DNA of 64,000 nucleotides from Acidobacteriota bacterium (lineage in GTDB: Bacteria; Acidobacteriota; Terriglobia; Bryobacterales; Bryobacteraceae). Under the pieces are notes generated by a model. The model ran no database searches, was not told the DNA's origin, and worked only from the letters and a program-made list of their open reading frames with translations. Shown here in pieces: positions 1 to 10,279 of this stretch (position 1 is its first letter; every line of letters begins with the position of its first letter). A program made the translations under genes and the position numbers. The DNA lies in the NCBI GenBank assembly GCA_016871055.1, contig VFZW01000002.1:1-64000 (forward strand), in the 5' to 3' direction.

Positions 1-943
1 CCCACCCCGCCCGCCGCGCGCCGCCCCCGTCTTTGCGGCCGACCGCCTGGCCCACCCGCACCGCCGCCGCTGACGAAATCCCCAGCGGAATCATATAGGT
101 GATCGACGCCAGGTTTAGCGCAATCTGATGCCCGCCGATCGCCACCGGCCCCAACGCCCCCAACATCGCCGTCGTCAACGCGAAGATCGCCACTTCGAAC
201 GAAATCTGCAGCGCCGCCGGCAGCCCCATCCTCCAGACCTCGCCCACCCGCCGCCATCCCGGCCATTCCGTCCACCCTCCCCAGCCATCCCGAGCAACCG
301 TCACCGCACACAACACCGCAACCATGTAGATCCGCGCCAGCGTCGTCGCATATCCCGCCCCCGCCGCCCCCAACTTCGGGAATCCAAAGTGTCCATAAAT
401 CAAACAATAATTTCCAAAAATGTTGACAATATTCGCGCTGATCAGCGTCATCATCACAGGCCGCACAATATCTTGTGCCTGCAAGAACCGGCGAAACGAG
501 CCGTAGAGCATCAGTGGAAACGTCCCCAGGCTGACAGCTCGCAGATAGCCCTGCGTTTCCTCCCGCAACGACGGATCGATTCGAAACCAATCCATCACCG
601 GACCCATCATCCAAGCCAGCGCCGTCAGCGGCGGAGACAACAAAACCGCCATCGCCAAACCCGCAGCCAGCGAGCGCTTGCAGTCGCTAAGATCCCCTCT
701 TCCAAAGGCTTGCGCGACCAGCGGGTCCAAGCCGAACATCAGCGCAATCCCGAAAACTGCGAACGTATAGTAGAGTCCATGCCCCAACGCCACCGCCCCT
801 AGTAGCTCTCTTCCCGCATGCCCCGCCATGATCGTGTCCACCACGCCCATCGTCATCCAACCCAACTCCGCCGCCACCAACGGCAGCGCCAATCGCAGCA
901 TCGGGCGCCACTCTTCGCGCACCATCATAATTGCCGTTGACAT
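1..943 (-). CDS. MATE family efflux transporter, 3' end cut by window edge
   Basis: Reverse strand from ATG at 943 reads MSTAIMMVREEWRPMLRLALPLVAAELGWMTMGVVDTIMAGHAGRELLGAVALGHGLYYTFAVFGIALMFGLDPLVAQAFGRGD, typical MATE N-terminus; open to the window edge and absent from the ORF track. Confidence 0.85.
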   Translation of the reverse strand, partial: MSTAIMMVREEWRPMLRLALPLVAAELGWMTMGVVDTIMAGHAGRELLGAVALGHGLYYTFAVFGIALMFGLDPLVAQAFGRGDLSDCKRSLAAGLAMAVLLSPPLTALAWMMGPVMDWFRIDPSLREETQGYLRAVSLGTFPLMLYGSFRRFLQAQDIVRPVMMTLISANIVNIFGNYCLIYGHFGFPKLGAAGAGYATTLARIYMVAVLCAVTVARDGWGGWTEWPGWRRVGEVWRMGLPAALQISFEVAIFALTTAMLGALGPVAIGGHQIALNLASITYMIPLGISSAAAVRVGQAVGRKDGGGARRAGW

Positions 944-1005
944 TCTTCTCCAGTTTCGTACAATCAAGAAGTCCAGTAATTTTCCTGAAACGGAAACCAC
1001 AACTT

Positions 1006-1521
1006 ATGTTCAAAACAAAAAAGAGCCGTCCTGATTCAGACCTCGCACAGAGAGAGTTCACCTCCAGCGAGATCTCGGAGGTCACCGGAGTCAGCCTTCG
1101 CCAACTCCAATGGTGGGACGAGCAAAAAGTGGTCTCGCCGCGCCACGAAGGTCACAAGAGGATCTACCTCGCCGAAGAGGCGATCGAAATCGCGGTCATC
1201 GCCGAACTCCGGCGCAAGGGCTTCTCGCTGCAGAAGATCCGCCGCGTCCTCCGCTTCCTGCAACGCGAAATGGGCAAGCGCCTCTCCGATATCGTCGCCG
1301 CCGACAGCGACACGCATCTGGTCACCGACGGCAAGGCCATCTATCTGGAAAACGACAGCGACACCATCATCGACGTGCTCAAGAGCGCCGACCAGCCGAT
1401 GTTTCTCGTCTGTGTAACCGATCAGGCCCGTTCGCTCTCGGCAAATTCCAAGCCGGCCCGCAAAGCCCCAGGCCGCGAGTCCATCGGCGTCGCCGCCGCG
1501 AAAAAACTGCGCGCCATCTAA
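1006..1521 (+). CDS. MerR-family transcriptional regulator
   Basis: FTSSEISEVTGVSLRQLQWWDEQKVVSPRHEGHKRIYLAEEAIEIAVIAELRRKGFSLQKIRRVLRFL; start taken at MFKTKK rather than the longer ORF start at 931. Confidence 0.8.
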   Translation: MFKTKKSRPDSDLAQREFTSSEISEVTGVSLRQLQWWDEQKVVSPRHEGHKRIYLAEEAIEIAVIAELRRKGFSLQKIRRVLRFLQREMGKRLSDIVAADSDTHLVTDGKAIYLENDSDTIIDVLKSADQPMFLVCVTDQARSLSANSKPARKAPGRESIGVAAAKKLRAI

Positions 1522-1534
1522 TACACTTGGGCTT

Positions 1535-2395
1535 GTGCCACGCCTGGTTCTCTCTTTCACCGCCGCCATGGCTATCGCTTTGGCGGCGGAGTCGTCTAGC
1601 GAGCCTTATCAAGGCATCACGCTCATTCATCGAACCGGCTCGGCGCCCCGCCCCTTCAGCGCCCGCATCGTGAGGATCGACCTCACCACGCCCGGTCTTC
1701 GCTTCGCTCTCACGCCCAAGTCCGGTTCCCGCGAAGCCACGCGCCAAACGACGCTCGAGTTTCTGAACGAACAAAAAGCCTCCCTCGCCATCAACGGCCA
1801 CTTCTTCGAACCCTTCCCGTCCGAAGACAAGGAGTGCTTCTTGATCGGCCTCGCCGCCTCCAACGGCAACGTCTACTCGGACTTCGAACAACCCACCCAG
1901 TCCTACGCCATCCTCGCCAACGCCCCCGCCATCGACCTCGCCGAAGACAACACGGCGTCCGTCGTCACAAAACAAGATCAACGGAAGTTGTTTAATACAA
2001 TCTCAGGCTCCGCTCGGGTTATTACCGACGGCGCCGTCACAGTACCCCGATACGCCGAAGGCCAACTCACGCTAGGCGGCCCCGGCAAGTATTCGAACGA
2101 ACGAAGCTGGTACGACGTCCCCAACGCGCGAACGATGATCGGCATCTCCCAAGACGCCAAAACCCTGACCCTCTTCACCGTCGACCGCGCCAAGGACTCT
2201 CAGGGCCTCACCGTCGGCGAAGCCGCCGCCCTCCTCGCCAACGATTACAAGGTTCACAACGCCCTCAACCTCGACGGCGGCGGCTCCACAACCCTCGCCC
2301 TCCGCAACCCCGAGACCAATCAGGGCGAAATCGTAAACGCCACCCAGAACCGCGCCGTCTGCTCCAACCTCGCCGTCTTCGCGCCCTCCAAATGA
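1535..2395 (+). CDS. Phosphodiester glycosidase (NAGPA-like) secreted protein
   Basis: Signal peptide, SLAINGHFFEPFPS and NALNLDGGGSTTLAL motifs typical of NAGPA domain. Confidence 0.8.
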   Translation: MPRLVLSFTAAMAIALAAESSSEPYQGITLIHRTGSAPRPFSARIVRIDLTTPGLRFALTPKSGSREATRQTTLEFLNEQKASLAINGHFFEPFPSEDKECFLIGLAASNGNVYSDFEQPTQSYAILANAPAIDLAEDNTASVVTKQDQRKLFNTISGSARVITDGAVTVPRYAEGQLTLGGPGKYSNERSWYDVPNARTMIGISQDAKTLTLFTVDRAKDSQGLTVGEAAALLANDYKVHNALNLDGGGSTTLALRNPETNQGEIVNATQNRAVCSNLAVFAPSK

Positions 2396-4428
2396 ACCAC
2401 CTCCACTGGCTTTACCTTCTCTACTTCCTCTCCGGCTTCCCCGCCCTGCTCTATCAAATCGTCTGGCAGCGCGCGCTGTTCACCGTCTTCGGCGTCAACG
2501 TCGAATCGGTCACCGTCGTCGTTTGCGCCTTCATGCTCGGCCTGGGCTGCGGCAGCCTTCTCGGCGGACGCCTCTCGCGCAACCCGCGCATCCCCGCGCT
2601 CTGCGCCTTCGCCGTGCTCGAACTTGGCATCGCCGCATACGGTTCCTTGTCGCTCCATCTCTTCCAATTCGCCTCCGCCGCGGGCCCAATCGAAACATTC
2701 GTCAAAGCCTTCGCCCTCGTGCTCATTCCGACAACCCTGATGGGCGCAACCCTCCCGCTCCTCACCGCCGAACTCGTCCGCCGCAACAGCCACGTCGGCC
2801 AATCGGTCGGCATGCTCTACTTCGTCAATACGCTCGGCTCGGCCGCGGCCTGTTTCGCCGCCGCGCTCTACCTCATGCGCCACTTCGGCATGAGCGGGAC
2901 GATCTCCCTCGCCGCCGCGATGAACAGCGTCATCGCAGGCGCTGTCCTGCTGCTCCATCGCCACTCCGCATACACGCCGCCCGCCGAACAGCCGAACAGC
3001 CGCGCATCGATCAAATTCCTCGCCCTCTCCGCCATCGTGGGCTTCGTCTCGCTCGGCCACGAGATCCTCTGGTATCGCGTTTACTCCTTCATCACCGGCG
3101 GCAACCCGCGGTCGTTCGCCTACGTCCTCGGAGCGTTTCTTTCCGGCATCGCCCTCGGCTCGCTCGCCGCGCGCCACATGCCCGAAACCGCGCTGGCCAA
3201 GCTTCTGATCGCCGCCAACGCGCTCGCGTTCCTGTCGACGCCGCTGATCGCCCAGGCTGTCCAACACACCGGCTACGCAAAGACGCTCCCGATCATCGCC
3301 GCCACCGCCGCTCTTCTCGGCGCCGCCTTCCCGCTGCTATGCCACGCCGCCATCGCCGCGAACTCCAACGCCGGCACGGGCCTGAGCTACATGTATATGG
3401 CCAACATCGCCGGCTCGACGCTCGGCAGCTACGCCATCGGCTTCGTTGCGCTCGACCTGATGCCGCTCCACCACATTGCGATACTCCTGACCGTATTCGG
3501 TATGCTCGCCGCGCTCTGGCTCGCGCCGCGGACACCGTGGATCGCCGCGGCCGCCGTCGTCTTCCTGCCCGTCTACGGCCAGATCTATGAACGGCTGATG
3601 CTGCAAGAGGATTTCGACCCCTCTTACAAATTCACCGACATCGTCGAAACCCGCTCCGGCGTCGTCACCGTCGACGACGAGCGCCACATTTACGGCGGCG
3701 GCGCCCACGACGGCGTGCTGACAAGCAGCCTCGCCAACGACTCCTGCGTTCGCCCCTATTCGCTCAGCTACTTCCACCCCAACCCCCGCGAGGTGCTGCT
3801 CATCGGAGTCGCCGGCGGCGCCTGGACCGAAATCGTCGGCCGCCATCCCAGCCTCGAACGCGCCGTCGCCGTCGAGATCAACCCCGGCTATCTCGAAGTC
3901 ATCAGCCGTTACCCCGAGGTCGCCGGTTTACTGAAGAACCCCAAAGTCCAAGTCGTCGCCGACGACGCCCGCCGCTGGATGAACCGCAACAAGCACCAGC
4001 GTTTCGATGCCATCCTGATGGACACCGTGCAGCACTGGCGATCCAACGCGACCAACCTTCTCAGCACCGAAATGCTGACCCTCGCGCGCGGCATGCTGAA
4101 GCCCGGCGGCATGTTTTACTACAACACCACCTACTCCGACGACGCGATCAAAACCGGCGCGACGATCTTCCCGCATGCGCTGAGATTCGGCCCGTTTCTC
4201 GCTGTGAGCGAGTCGCCCTTCCAACTCGACGAAGCCCGCTGGCGCACGATCGTCGAAAAGCAAAGCGGCGCGCCCAAAGAGCGCCTCGATGAGATTGCCA
4301 AGTACTTCCAAACGGTTGATGAAACCGGCGCCGAACACTTCGCCGTCGAGTCCCGCGACAGCATTCTCCGCCGCACGAAACGCTTCCGCGTCATCACCGA
4401 CGACAACATGGCCAGCGAGTGGAAATAG
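2392..4428 (+). CDS. Fused multi-TM (MFS-like) / spermidine synthase-like protein
   Basis: N-terminal TM segments (FFLSGFPALLYQIVWQRAL), C-terminal methyltransferase-like fold (EVLLIGVAGGAWTEIVGRHPSLERAVAVEINPGY, FDAILMDTVQHW); ATGA overlap with upstream CDS. Confidence 0.85.
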   Translation: MNHLHWLYLLYFLSGFPALLYQIVWQRALFTVFGVNVESVTVVVCAFMLGLGCGSLLGGRLSRNPRIPALCAFAVLELGIAAYGSLSLHLFQFASAAGPIETFVKAFALVLIPTTLMGATLPLLTAELVRRNSHVGQSVGMLYFVNTLGSAAACFAAALYLMRHFGMSGTISLAAAMNSVIAGAVLLLHRHSAYTPPAEQPNSRASIKFLALSAIVGFVSLGHEILWYRVYSFITGGNPRSFAYVLGAFLSGIALGSLAARHMPETALAKLLIAANALAFLSTPLIAQAVQHTGYAKTLPIIAATAALLGAAFPLLCHAAIAANSNAGTGLSYMYMANIAGSTLGSYAIGFVALDLMPLHHIAILLTVFGMLAALWLAPRTPWIAAAAVVFLPVYGQIYERLMLQEDFDPSYKFTDIVETRSGVVTVDDERHIYGGGAHDGVLTSSLANDSCVRPYSLSYFHPNPREVLLIGVAGGAWTEIVGRHPSLERAVAVEINPGYLEVISRYPEVAGLLKNPKVQVVADDARRWMNRNKHQRFDAILMDTVQHWRSNATNLLSTEMLTLARGMLKPGGMFYYNTTYSDDAIKTGATIFPHALRFGPFLAVSESPFQLDEARWRTIVEKQSGAPKERLDEIAKYFQTVDETGAEHFAVESRDSILRRTKRFRVITDDNMASEWK

Positions 4429-4435
4429 GCGTACA

Positions 4436-4645
4436 ATGATTGGCATGGAAAGCTCAAATCGCCTCGACCTGTTCGATGGCATTCCACCCCGCACCTGGGT
4501 GGCCCTTTCCGCCGACCGCTCGCGCGTTGTCGCGACCGGTGGCACCTACGGCGAAGCCGTGGACGGCGCCGACAGCGCTGGAGTGTTCGACCCGATCCTC
4601 GTCATGGCTCCGCCGAAAGACGGGATCCCGGTCTACATTCCCTGA
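4436..4645 (+). CDS. Small DUF5678-like protein
   Basis: 69 aa: GIPPRTWVALSADRSRVVATGGTYGEAVDGADSAGVFDPILVMAPPKDGIPVYIP resembles DUF5678 pattern. Confidence 0.6.
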   Translation: MIGMESSNRLDLFDGIPPRTWVALSADRSRVVATGGTYGEAVDGADSAGVFDPILVMAPPKDGIPVYIP

Positions 4646-4652
4646 GTCGCCG

Positions 4653-5087
4653 GTGTTCAACCCGTATCTAACGAGCCCCGCGCCGCTCGACAGCCTGTGG
4701 CGAGTTCACACCGACGGCATCACCTGGGTCCCGGTAATCGCTGCGTCGATAATCCATCGCGGCTACGAGTCCCGTGTCGTTGACGCCATCGTCGACTCTG
4801 GATCCCAATTCACATTGTTTGAGGGCACAATCGGCACTCGCGTTGGAATCGACGTGCGAAACGGCCGGTCCGAACAGATCAGCCTCGCCGCCGCGGCCTC
4901 CAACGCGCGAGTCTATTTTCACGAAGTCACGCTCCGCGTGCAACGACAGTCCATCAGAACCGTCGTCGGCTTCTGTTTCGAACTCTCCGTTCCAGCCCTC
5001 CTCGGCCGCCACGGCTTCTTCGACCACTTCAAAATCACCTTCGATCCCCTGCGCCGCGGCATGCAGATCGACCGCGCGATATCGTAG
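4653..5087 (+). CDS. Retropepsin-like aspartyl protease domain protein
   Basis: VVDAIVDSGSQFTLF (DSGS catalytic-like motif) and LLGRHGFFDHFKITFDP C-terminal motif; GTG start assumed, 7 bp downstream of the DUF5678-like CDS. Confidence 0.65.
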   Translation: MFNPYLTSPAPLDSLWRVHTDGITWVPVIAASIIHRGYESRVVDAIVDSGSQFTLFEGTIGTRVGIDVRNGRSEQISLAAAASNARVYFHEVTLRVQRQSIRTVVGFCFELSVPALLGRHGFFDHFKITFDPLRRGMQIDRAIS

Positions 5088-5209
5088 TTAGCCGGCCGGC
5101 GCAGTGCAAAGAGATGACACTTGGCCCAAAAAACAGCCGCGGAATCCGTTGGTGTCGCGCTGGCCACAAAGCCAAGGGTTCGCGATCTATGAAATCTTGC
5201 CGTGATCCC

Positions 5210-8200
5210 CTACCACTCCACCCGCAACTGCGCCTGCAACTCCCGCGGAATCGCCGAGTCGAACTTCGTATTCCGGTCCATGTGCTGCGTCACCACGCCC
5301 GCCAGCCCCGCTTGATTAATCACCAGATTCGGATCGCGGTAGTTCGGATGATTGAACGCGTTGTTGCTTAGCAGTTCCAGCCGCGTCTTGATCCGCTCCT
5401 TGTACAGAAACTGCTTCGCGATCGTCGCGTGCAGCACATTCACCGGCGTCCCATACAGCACGCCTTTCCCCGAATTCCCGAACCGCCCAACGGGCGGCGC
5501 CGCGAACGCGCCAACATCGAACCACCGGTCAACCGCCGGATTCGACAGCCGCCCATCGGCGAGCCGGTCCGGACGAATCGTCACATTCGGCCGCGTCCGA
5601 TTCGCCGAGAACCGCGTCCCGGTCGGGTCGGGCCCCGTCCACAACGGCGTGATCGCACCTCCCGTCTCGTAGATGTAGATCGACGAAATCTGCCAGCCGC
5701 CGAGGATCATCTTCGTCGCACGGCTGCCGTTGCGGCCCATCGGCAGGTCGTAGATGACGTTGCCGCTCACCCGATGCCTCGGCAACGCGCCCCACGTCGA
5801 CCGCTCCCTCGCGCGATCATACGCATGCTCGGGCGACTCCCCGTTCTCCAAGTCCTGAATGTCCTTGGCCAGCGTGTAATAGAACTGCCAGTGCAGCCCG
5901 CGGAAGTTCCGCCGCTCGGCCTCGAACGACAAGCCATGATACTGATGCCCCGCGCCATTGTCCGTATAGTTGATCCCCGGATACCGAGGGAACCGCCGCG
6001 CCTTGTCGACATAGAGCTGCCCATCGGCCAGCGGGGAATTCGCGTCCCATCGATACACGCCCTGCCGTGTGTTCGTCCCCGAATACGTCAGCCGGAAGCC
6101 CGTGTCCCACTGGCGCCGCTCCAGCGTCAGCGTGTACTGCATCGAAAACGGCACGCGCAGATCCGGCCGGAACGCATTCGGCAGCCCGACCGTCGCCGGC
6201 CCTCCGCCGCTCGCCACCGGATACGCGACCGGGAAACGGATCGGATTCTGCTCCGCGTTGGTAAACGCCGGTTCGGCAATGTTGAACGGGACTGTCGATC
6301 CCGCCGACGGCCCAAACGGCGCCGCGTCGAAGTAGATGCCATACCCAGCCCGTATCACCGTGTTGTTGTCCAGCGGCCGCCAAGCCAACCCAATACGCGG
6401 CGCGAGGTTGTTCTTGTCCGATCGCAGCAGCGTCTTCGGATCGTAACCCGCCTTCGACGCCTCGACGACATCGACATACCCGCGCGGCATCAGCGGATTC
6501 ACCCGATTCAACGACCCATCCGGCACCACGATCGCGCCCGACGCAATATCGAACAGCGCCATCCGCCCATTCTGCTCCGTCCAGCCGGGGAACACCTGAT
6601 AGCGCAGCCCAAGGTTGATCGTCAGCCGCGGCGTGAACTTCCAGTCGTCCTGAATGAACGCCGCATACGTCCAGTTCTGCCGCCGCGGTTCGATCGCCGG
6701 GAAGTCGCGCCGAAACGTCGTCGGAATCCCAAGCAGGAAGTCCGAATAGGCAAACCCCGTGAAGCGGTTGGAGAACTGCCAGTCGCCATACACACCTTGC
6801 CCGTTACGAACCTCGTTGGTAAAACCCTTGAACGCCTGGAAGCCCATCTTCACGTTGTGCCCGCCTCGGAACCAGGACACATGGTCGACAAACTGCTGCA
6901 CCAGATCGCGTCCGCAGGGCAAGCAGTCGCCGATCGCCTCGATGTTCGACAGTCCCAGATTCGCGAACGTCACGCGCGGCAGCACACCCAGCGACGGTAC
7001 ATTCGGCGCCAGCCCCGTCACGCCTAACTCGGTCGCAATCGCCTTCCCATCCAGCCGCGAGCGATTCGGCAAATTGTCGAACGAAGTGCCCCAGCGGAAC
7101 TCGTTCAACAGGTTCGTGCGGATGTTGTGCGTGTAGGCGATCGTCGCCGCCCGCAGCGAGCGCCAGCGCCGGAACCGCTCCTTCAACGTCGGCAGCGCCT
7201 CCCAATTATCGAGCGTCCAATCGACCTTCGTGATGCGCCCATACACAAACGCCTTATCGCTAAACCGGTGATCGACCCGCAGCGTCAACGTCGGCTGATA
7301 CGCCACGATGTTCGTTCGCACCTCGCGGTAGTTCTGCGCGGCGAAGACACCGGTGTTTCCGAAATTCGGCAGCGCCATATAGCGGTCCTGAATCAACTTC
7401 GCCGCCGCGTTGATCCGCGACGCCGGAAGCACATTGTTCGCAAACGGCGCGCCATTGGCGAACGGATCGCGCACCGGCACGCCCGCGTTCGCGAAATTGC
7501 CGTTGCGCCAAACCTCCAGCGGAACCGTCGTATTCAACGTCGCGGAGTTCGGCGATCCCCCGTTCATCTCCAGCGTCCCGAACACGAACGTCTTGTTCCG
7601 CCCGTTGTAGAGTTGGCCCGCCGGCCGAATACGTGAAGCGATGCCCGATACCCGGCGCCCGCGCCACCGCAAACGGATTCCGCGCGCGGAACATCGGCGT
7701 CGAGTAGTAGTCGGAGAACGTGCCGTGAAACTGATTCGTGCCCGCGCGCGAGATCATCGTCACCTGCCCGATCGTCCCGAACTCCGCCGGCGATCCCGCG
7801 ATGTCCATGCGCAACTCGGAGAACGATTCGATGCGGTCCAACAGCGGCCCCGAGGCGAATCCGCCGCCCGATCGCGCAATCGTTGTCCCATCGATGTTCG
7901 CCGCGCCCTGATTCTGCCGGCTTCCCGAAAAGGATACCTGAAATCCGCCTGTCGTCTTGTTGATCTGCGGCGACAGCGTGAAGTAGTCCCAAGCCCGCCG
8001 CAACGTCAGCGGCAGCGCGCGCAACACCTCGCGGTCCTTGACATCGGCGATGTTTGACGACTCGGTCTCGATCAACGCCGCCCCGCCCGTCACTTCCACC
8101 GTCGTCACCGTATCGCCAACCGCGAGCGAAATGTCGATGCGCCGCGTGTTCAGCGCCGTCAGAACGATCTTCTCGACGACGAACTCCTTGAACCCGGCCG

Positions 8201-8390
8201 CCTTCGCGCGCAGAACATAGGTACCCTCGCGCAGATTGGCGATCGTGTACACGCCCGCGTCGTTGGTGACGGCCTTATAGACATAGTTCGTGGCGACATC
8301 GCGCGCTTCGACCTCGACCTTCGGCACCGCCGCGCCGGAGGGATCGGAAGCGTTCCCCGTCAGCGTCGCAAACGTCGACTGCGCCGCCAA
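5210..8390 (-). pseudogene. Oar-like TonB-dependent receptor with carboxypeptidase regulatory-like domain, frameshifted near 7609-7620
   Basis: N part (ATLTGNASDPSGAAVPKVEVEARDVATNYVYKAVTNDAGVYTIANLREGTY...TNQFHGTFSDYYS) in one frame, barrel part (NGRNKTFVFGTLEM...to 5210) in another; frames join at GGCGGGCCAACTCTACAAC. Confidence 0.8.
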
Positions 8391-8430
8391 AGTCAGTGAA
8401 AACAGCGCTAGAAAACCGATTAGCCTGAGA

Positions 8431-8455
8431 ATTGTGATTCGTAGACTATCACAAT
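8431..8455. promoter_or_regulatory. Perfect 8-bp inverted repeat ATTGTGAT-N9-ATCACAAT upstream of the TonB receptor
   Basis: Direct reading: attgtgat tcgtagact atcacaat, between the receptor 5' end and the VWFA gene 3' end. Confidence 0.45.
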
Positions 8456-8458
8456 GAC

Positions 8459-9358
8459 TTATCCCTTCGGCGCGTAGTATCCTTTGCGGGCTCGAACGAC
8501 TAGATCCTTGCGGTCGCGCACCTTAATATCGACCTTGTGATACAACCCGTCGGTCTTCAGCGGCTCCGGGCGATAGATGATGTTGTACTGATGCCGCAAC
8601 TCGTTTGAGATGTTCTCAAACGACTGCGTCAGGTCCTGGACCTGGAACGGGAAGAACGGAATGCCGCCTGTCTCCTCGGCGTAGTACTTGAGCACCTTGT
8701 CGCCATCCTTTTCGAGCTTCGAGTTGTTTGTCGAAATCGTGTAGACCACAACATCGGCCTTCTGCGCCATCTCCAGCGCCTGATCGCGCGTGTAGCGCGA
8801 GGCGTTGTCGTCACCGTCGCCCAAGATGATCATCGCGCGCCGGAACTTGTGGCGCGGCTGATCCTGCATCAGCTTGTCACGGCAGGCATAGAACATCGCA
8901 TCAAACAGCGCCGTGCCGCCGCCCGGCCGCAGCCCGCGAATCGCCTTGGCCAGCACTTCGGTATCGCCGGTCAAATCGGCCACCAACTCCGCCGCGCTGT
9001 CGTAGCTGATGATCGTCGCCTTGTCGTAGCGCGGCCGCACGACTTGGTTGACGAACTCCACCGCCGCCTCTTGCTGGAAGCGGAACCGGTCGCGCACCGA
9101 ATTCGACGCATCGACCAGAATCCCCAGCCGCAGCGGCAAGTCCGACTCGGCGACGAACTCGATGATCGACTGTTCCTTCTTGCTCTCGGTGATGACGAGG
9201 TCGTCCTTGGTCAGGTTGGTGACAAACCGGCCCTTCTTATCGGACACCGTGAACAACATGTTGACACGCGACACATCGAGCACAATGCGGTTGGCGTCGG
9301 GGATCTCCTGCGCCATCGCCGCCGCACCGAGACAACCAAGGAATTCGGACCGTTTCAT
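8459..9358 (-). CDS. VWFA-related acidobacterial domain protein
   Basis: FTVSDKKGRFVTNLTKDDLVITESKKEQSI, LPLRLGILVDASNSVRDRF, RKGYYAPKG ending typical of acidobacterial VWFA proteins. Confidence 0.9.
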   Translation of the reverse strand: MKRSEFLGCLGAAAMAQEIPDANRIVLDVSRVNMLFTVSDKKGRFVTNLTKDDLVITESKKEQSIIEFVAESDLPLRLGILVDASNSVRDRFRFQQEAAVEFVNQVVRPRYDKATIISYDSAAELVADLTGDTEVLAKAIRGLRPGGGTALFDAMFYACRDKLMQDQPRHKFRRAMIILGDGDDNASRYTRDQALEMAQKADVVVYTISTNNSKLEKDGDKVLKYYAEETGGIPFFPFQVQDLTQSFENISNELRHQYNIIYRPEPLKTDGLYHKVDIKVRDRKDLVVRARKGYYAPKG

Positions 9359-10257
9359 AACAGCTCTGAATCGATGATACCAGCCAACTCCGGCGCAAGG
9401 GGTGCTTCGACTGTAACAACTTCGCCGGTCGCCGGACTGCGGAACCGCAGCCGCCATGCGTGCAGGAAGAACCGCTCGGGCAGCAGAGCCGACTCGGCCG
9501 CGCCGTACAGCCGGTCGCCGAGAATCGGATGCCCGATCGACGATAAGTGAACGCGGATCTGATGCGTGCGACCGGTGTGGATCGTCACCTCAAGCAACGA
9601 GTGTTTGGCGTAACGCCGTTTGACGCGCCACTCGGTATACGCCGCGCGCCCCGTCTCCAGCCGGCAAGTCATGCGCGTGCGGCGGACCGGATCGCGGGTG
9701 ATCGGCTTATCGACGTGCCCCGACTCGTCCCGCATCACACCCTGCACCAGCGCGATGTAAGTCTTGCCGACTTCACGGGATTGAAACTGCGCGGCCAGGC
9801 TCCGATGCGCCGCGTCATTGCGGGCGACGATCAGAACACCCGAAGTCTCCTTGTCGATGCGGTGAACTATACCCGGCCGGTCTTCGCCGCCCGCATGGGA
9901 CAACGCCACGAACCGATGCAACAGCGCGTTGACCAGCGTTCCGCTATGCACACCCGCGCCGGCGTGCACGACCATACCCGCGGGTTTGTCGATCGCGATC
10001 ACCGACGGATCTTCATACAGCACTTCGACGGGAATATCTTCGGCCTCGGCGCGCAGCGGCGGCGGGGCCGCCGGTTCTACGGCGATCGCCTCTCCGCCCT
10101 TCAGCGTCGCCGACACCCGCGACGGGCGTCCGTTCACCGTCGCCTTGCCGGCCTTGATCCAATCCTGCAGCCGCGAGCGGCTGAACTGCGGCAGCTTCGC
10201 CTGCAAATAATGATCGAACCGTTGCCCTGAGGCGTCGTCCAACGCGGTCCACTCCAC
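9355..10257 (-). CDS. rluD: RluA/RluD-type 23S rRNA pseudouridine synthase
   Basis: S4-like domain (RSRLQDWIKAGKATVNGRPSR), HRIDKETSGVLIVARND, RTHQIRVHLSSIGHPILGD; GTG start at 10257. Confidence 0.85.
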   Translation of the reverse strand: MEWTALDDASGQRFDHYLQAKLPQFSRSRLQDWIKAGKATVNGRPSRVSATLKGGEAIAVEPAAPPPLRAEAEDIPVEVLYEDPSVIAIDKPAGMVVHAGAGVHSGTLVNALLHRFVALSHAGGEDRPGIVHRIDKETSGVLIVARNDAAHRSLAAQFQSREVGKTYIALVQGVMRDESGHVDKPITRDPVRRTRMTCRLETGRAAYTEWRVKRRYAKHSLLEVTIHTGRTHQIRVHLSSIGHPILGDRLYGAAESALLPERFFLHAWRLRFRSPATGEVVTVEAPLAPELAGIIDSELL

Positions 10258-10279
10258 ACTTCCACTGTATCCTGAGAGG

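Noticed and set aside
5429-7027. 532-aa plus-strand Arg/Pro-rich ORF
   Set aside because: Antisense to TonB receptor 1; composition typical of a high-GC shadow frame.
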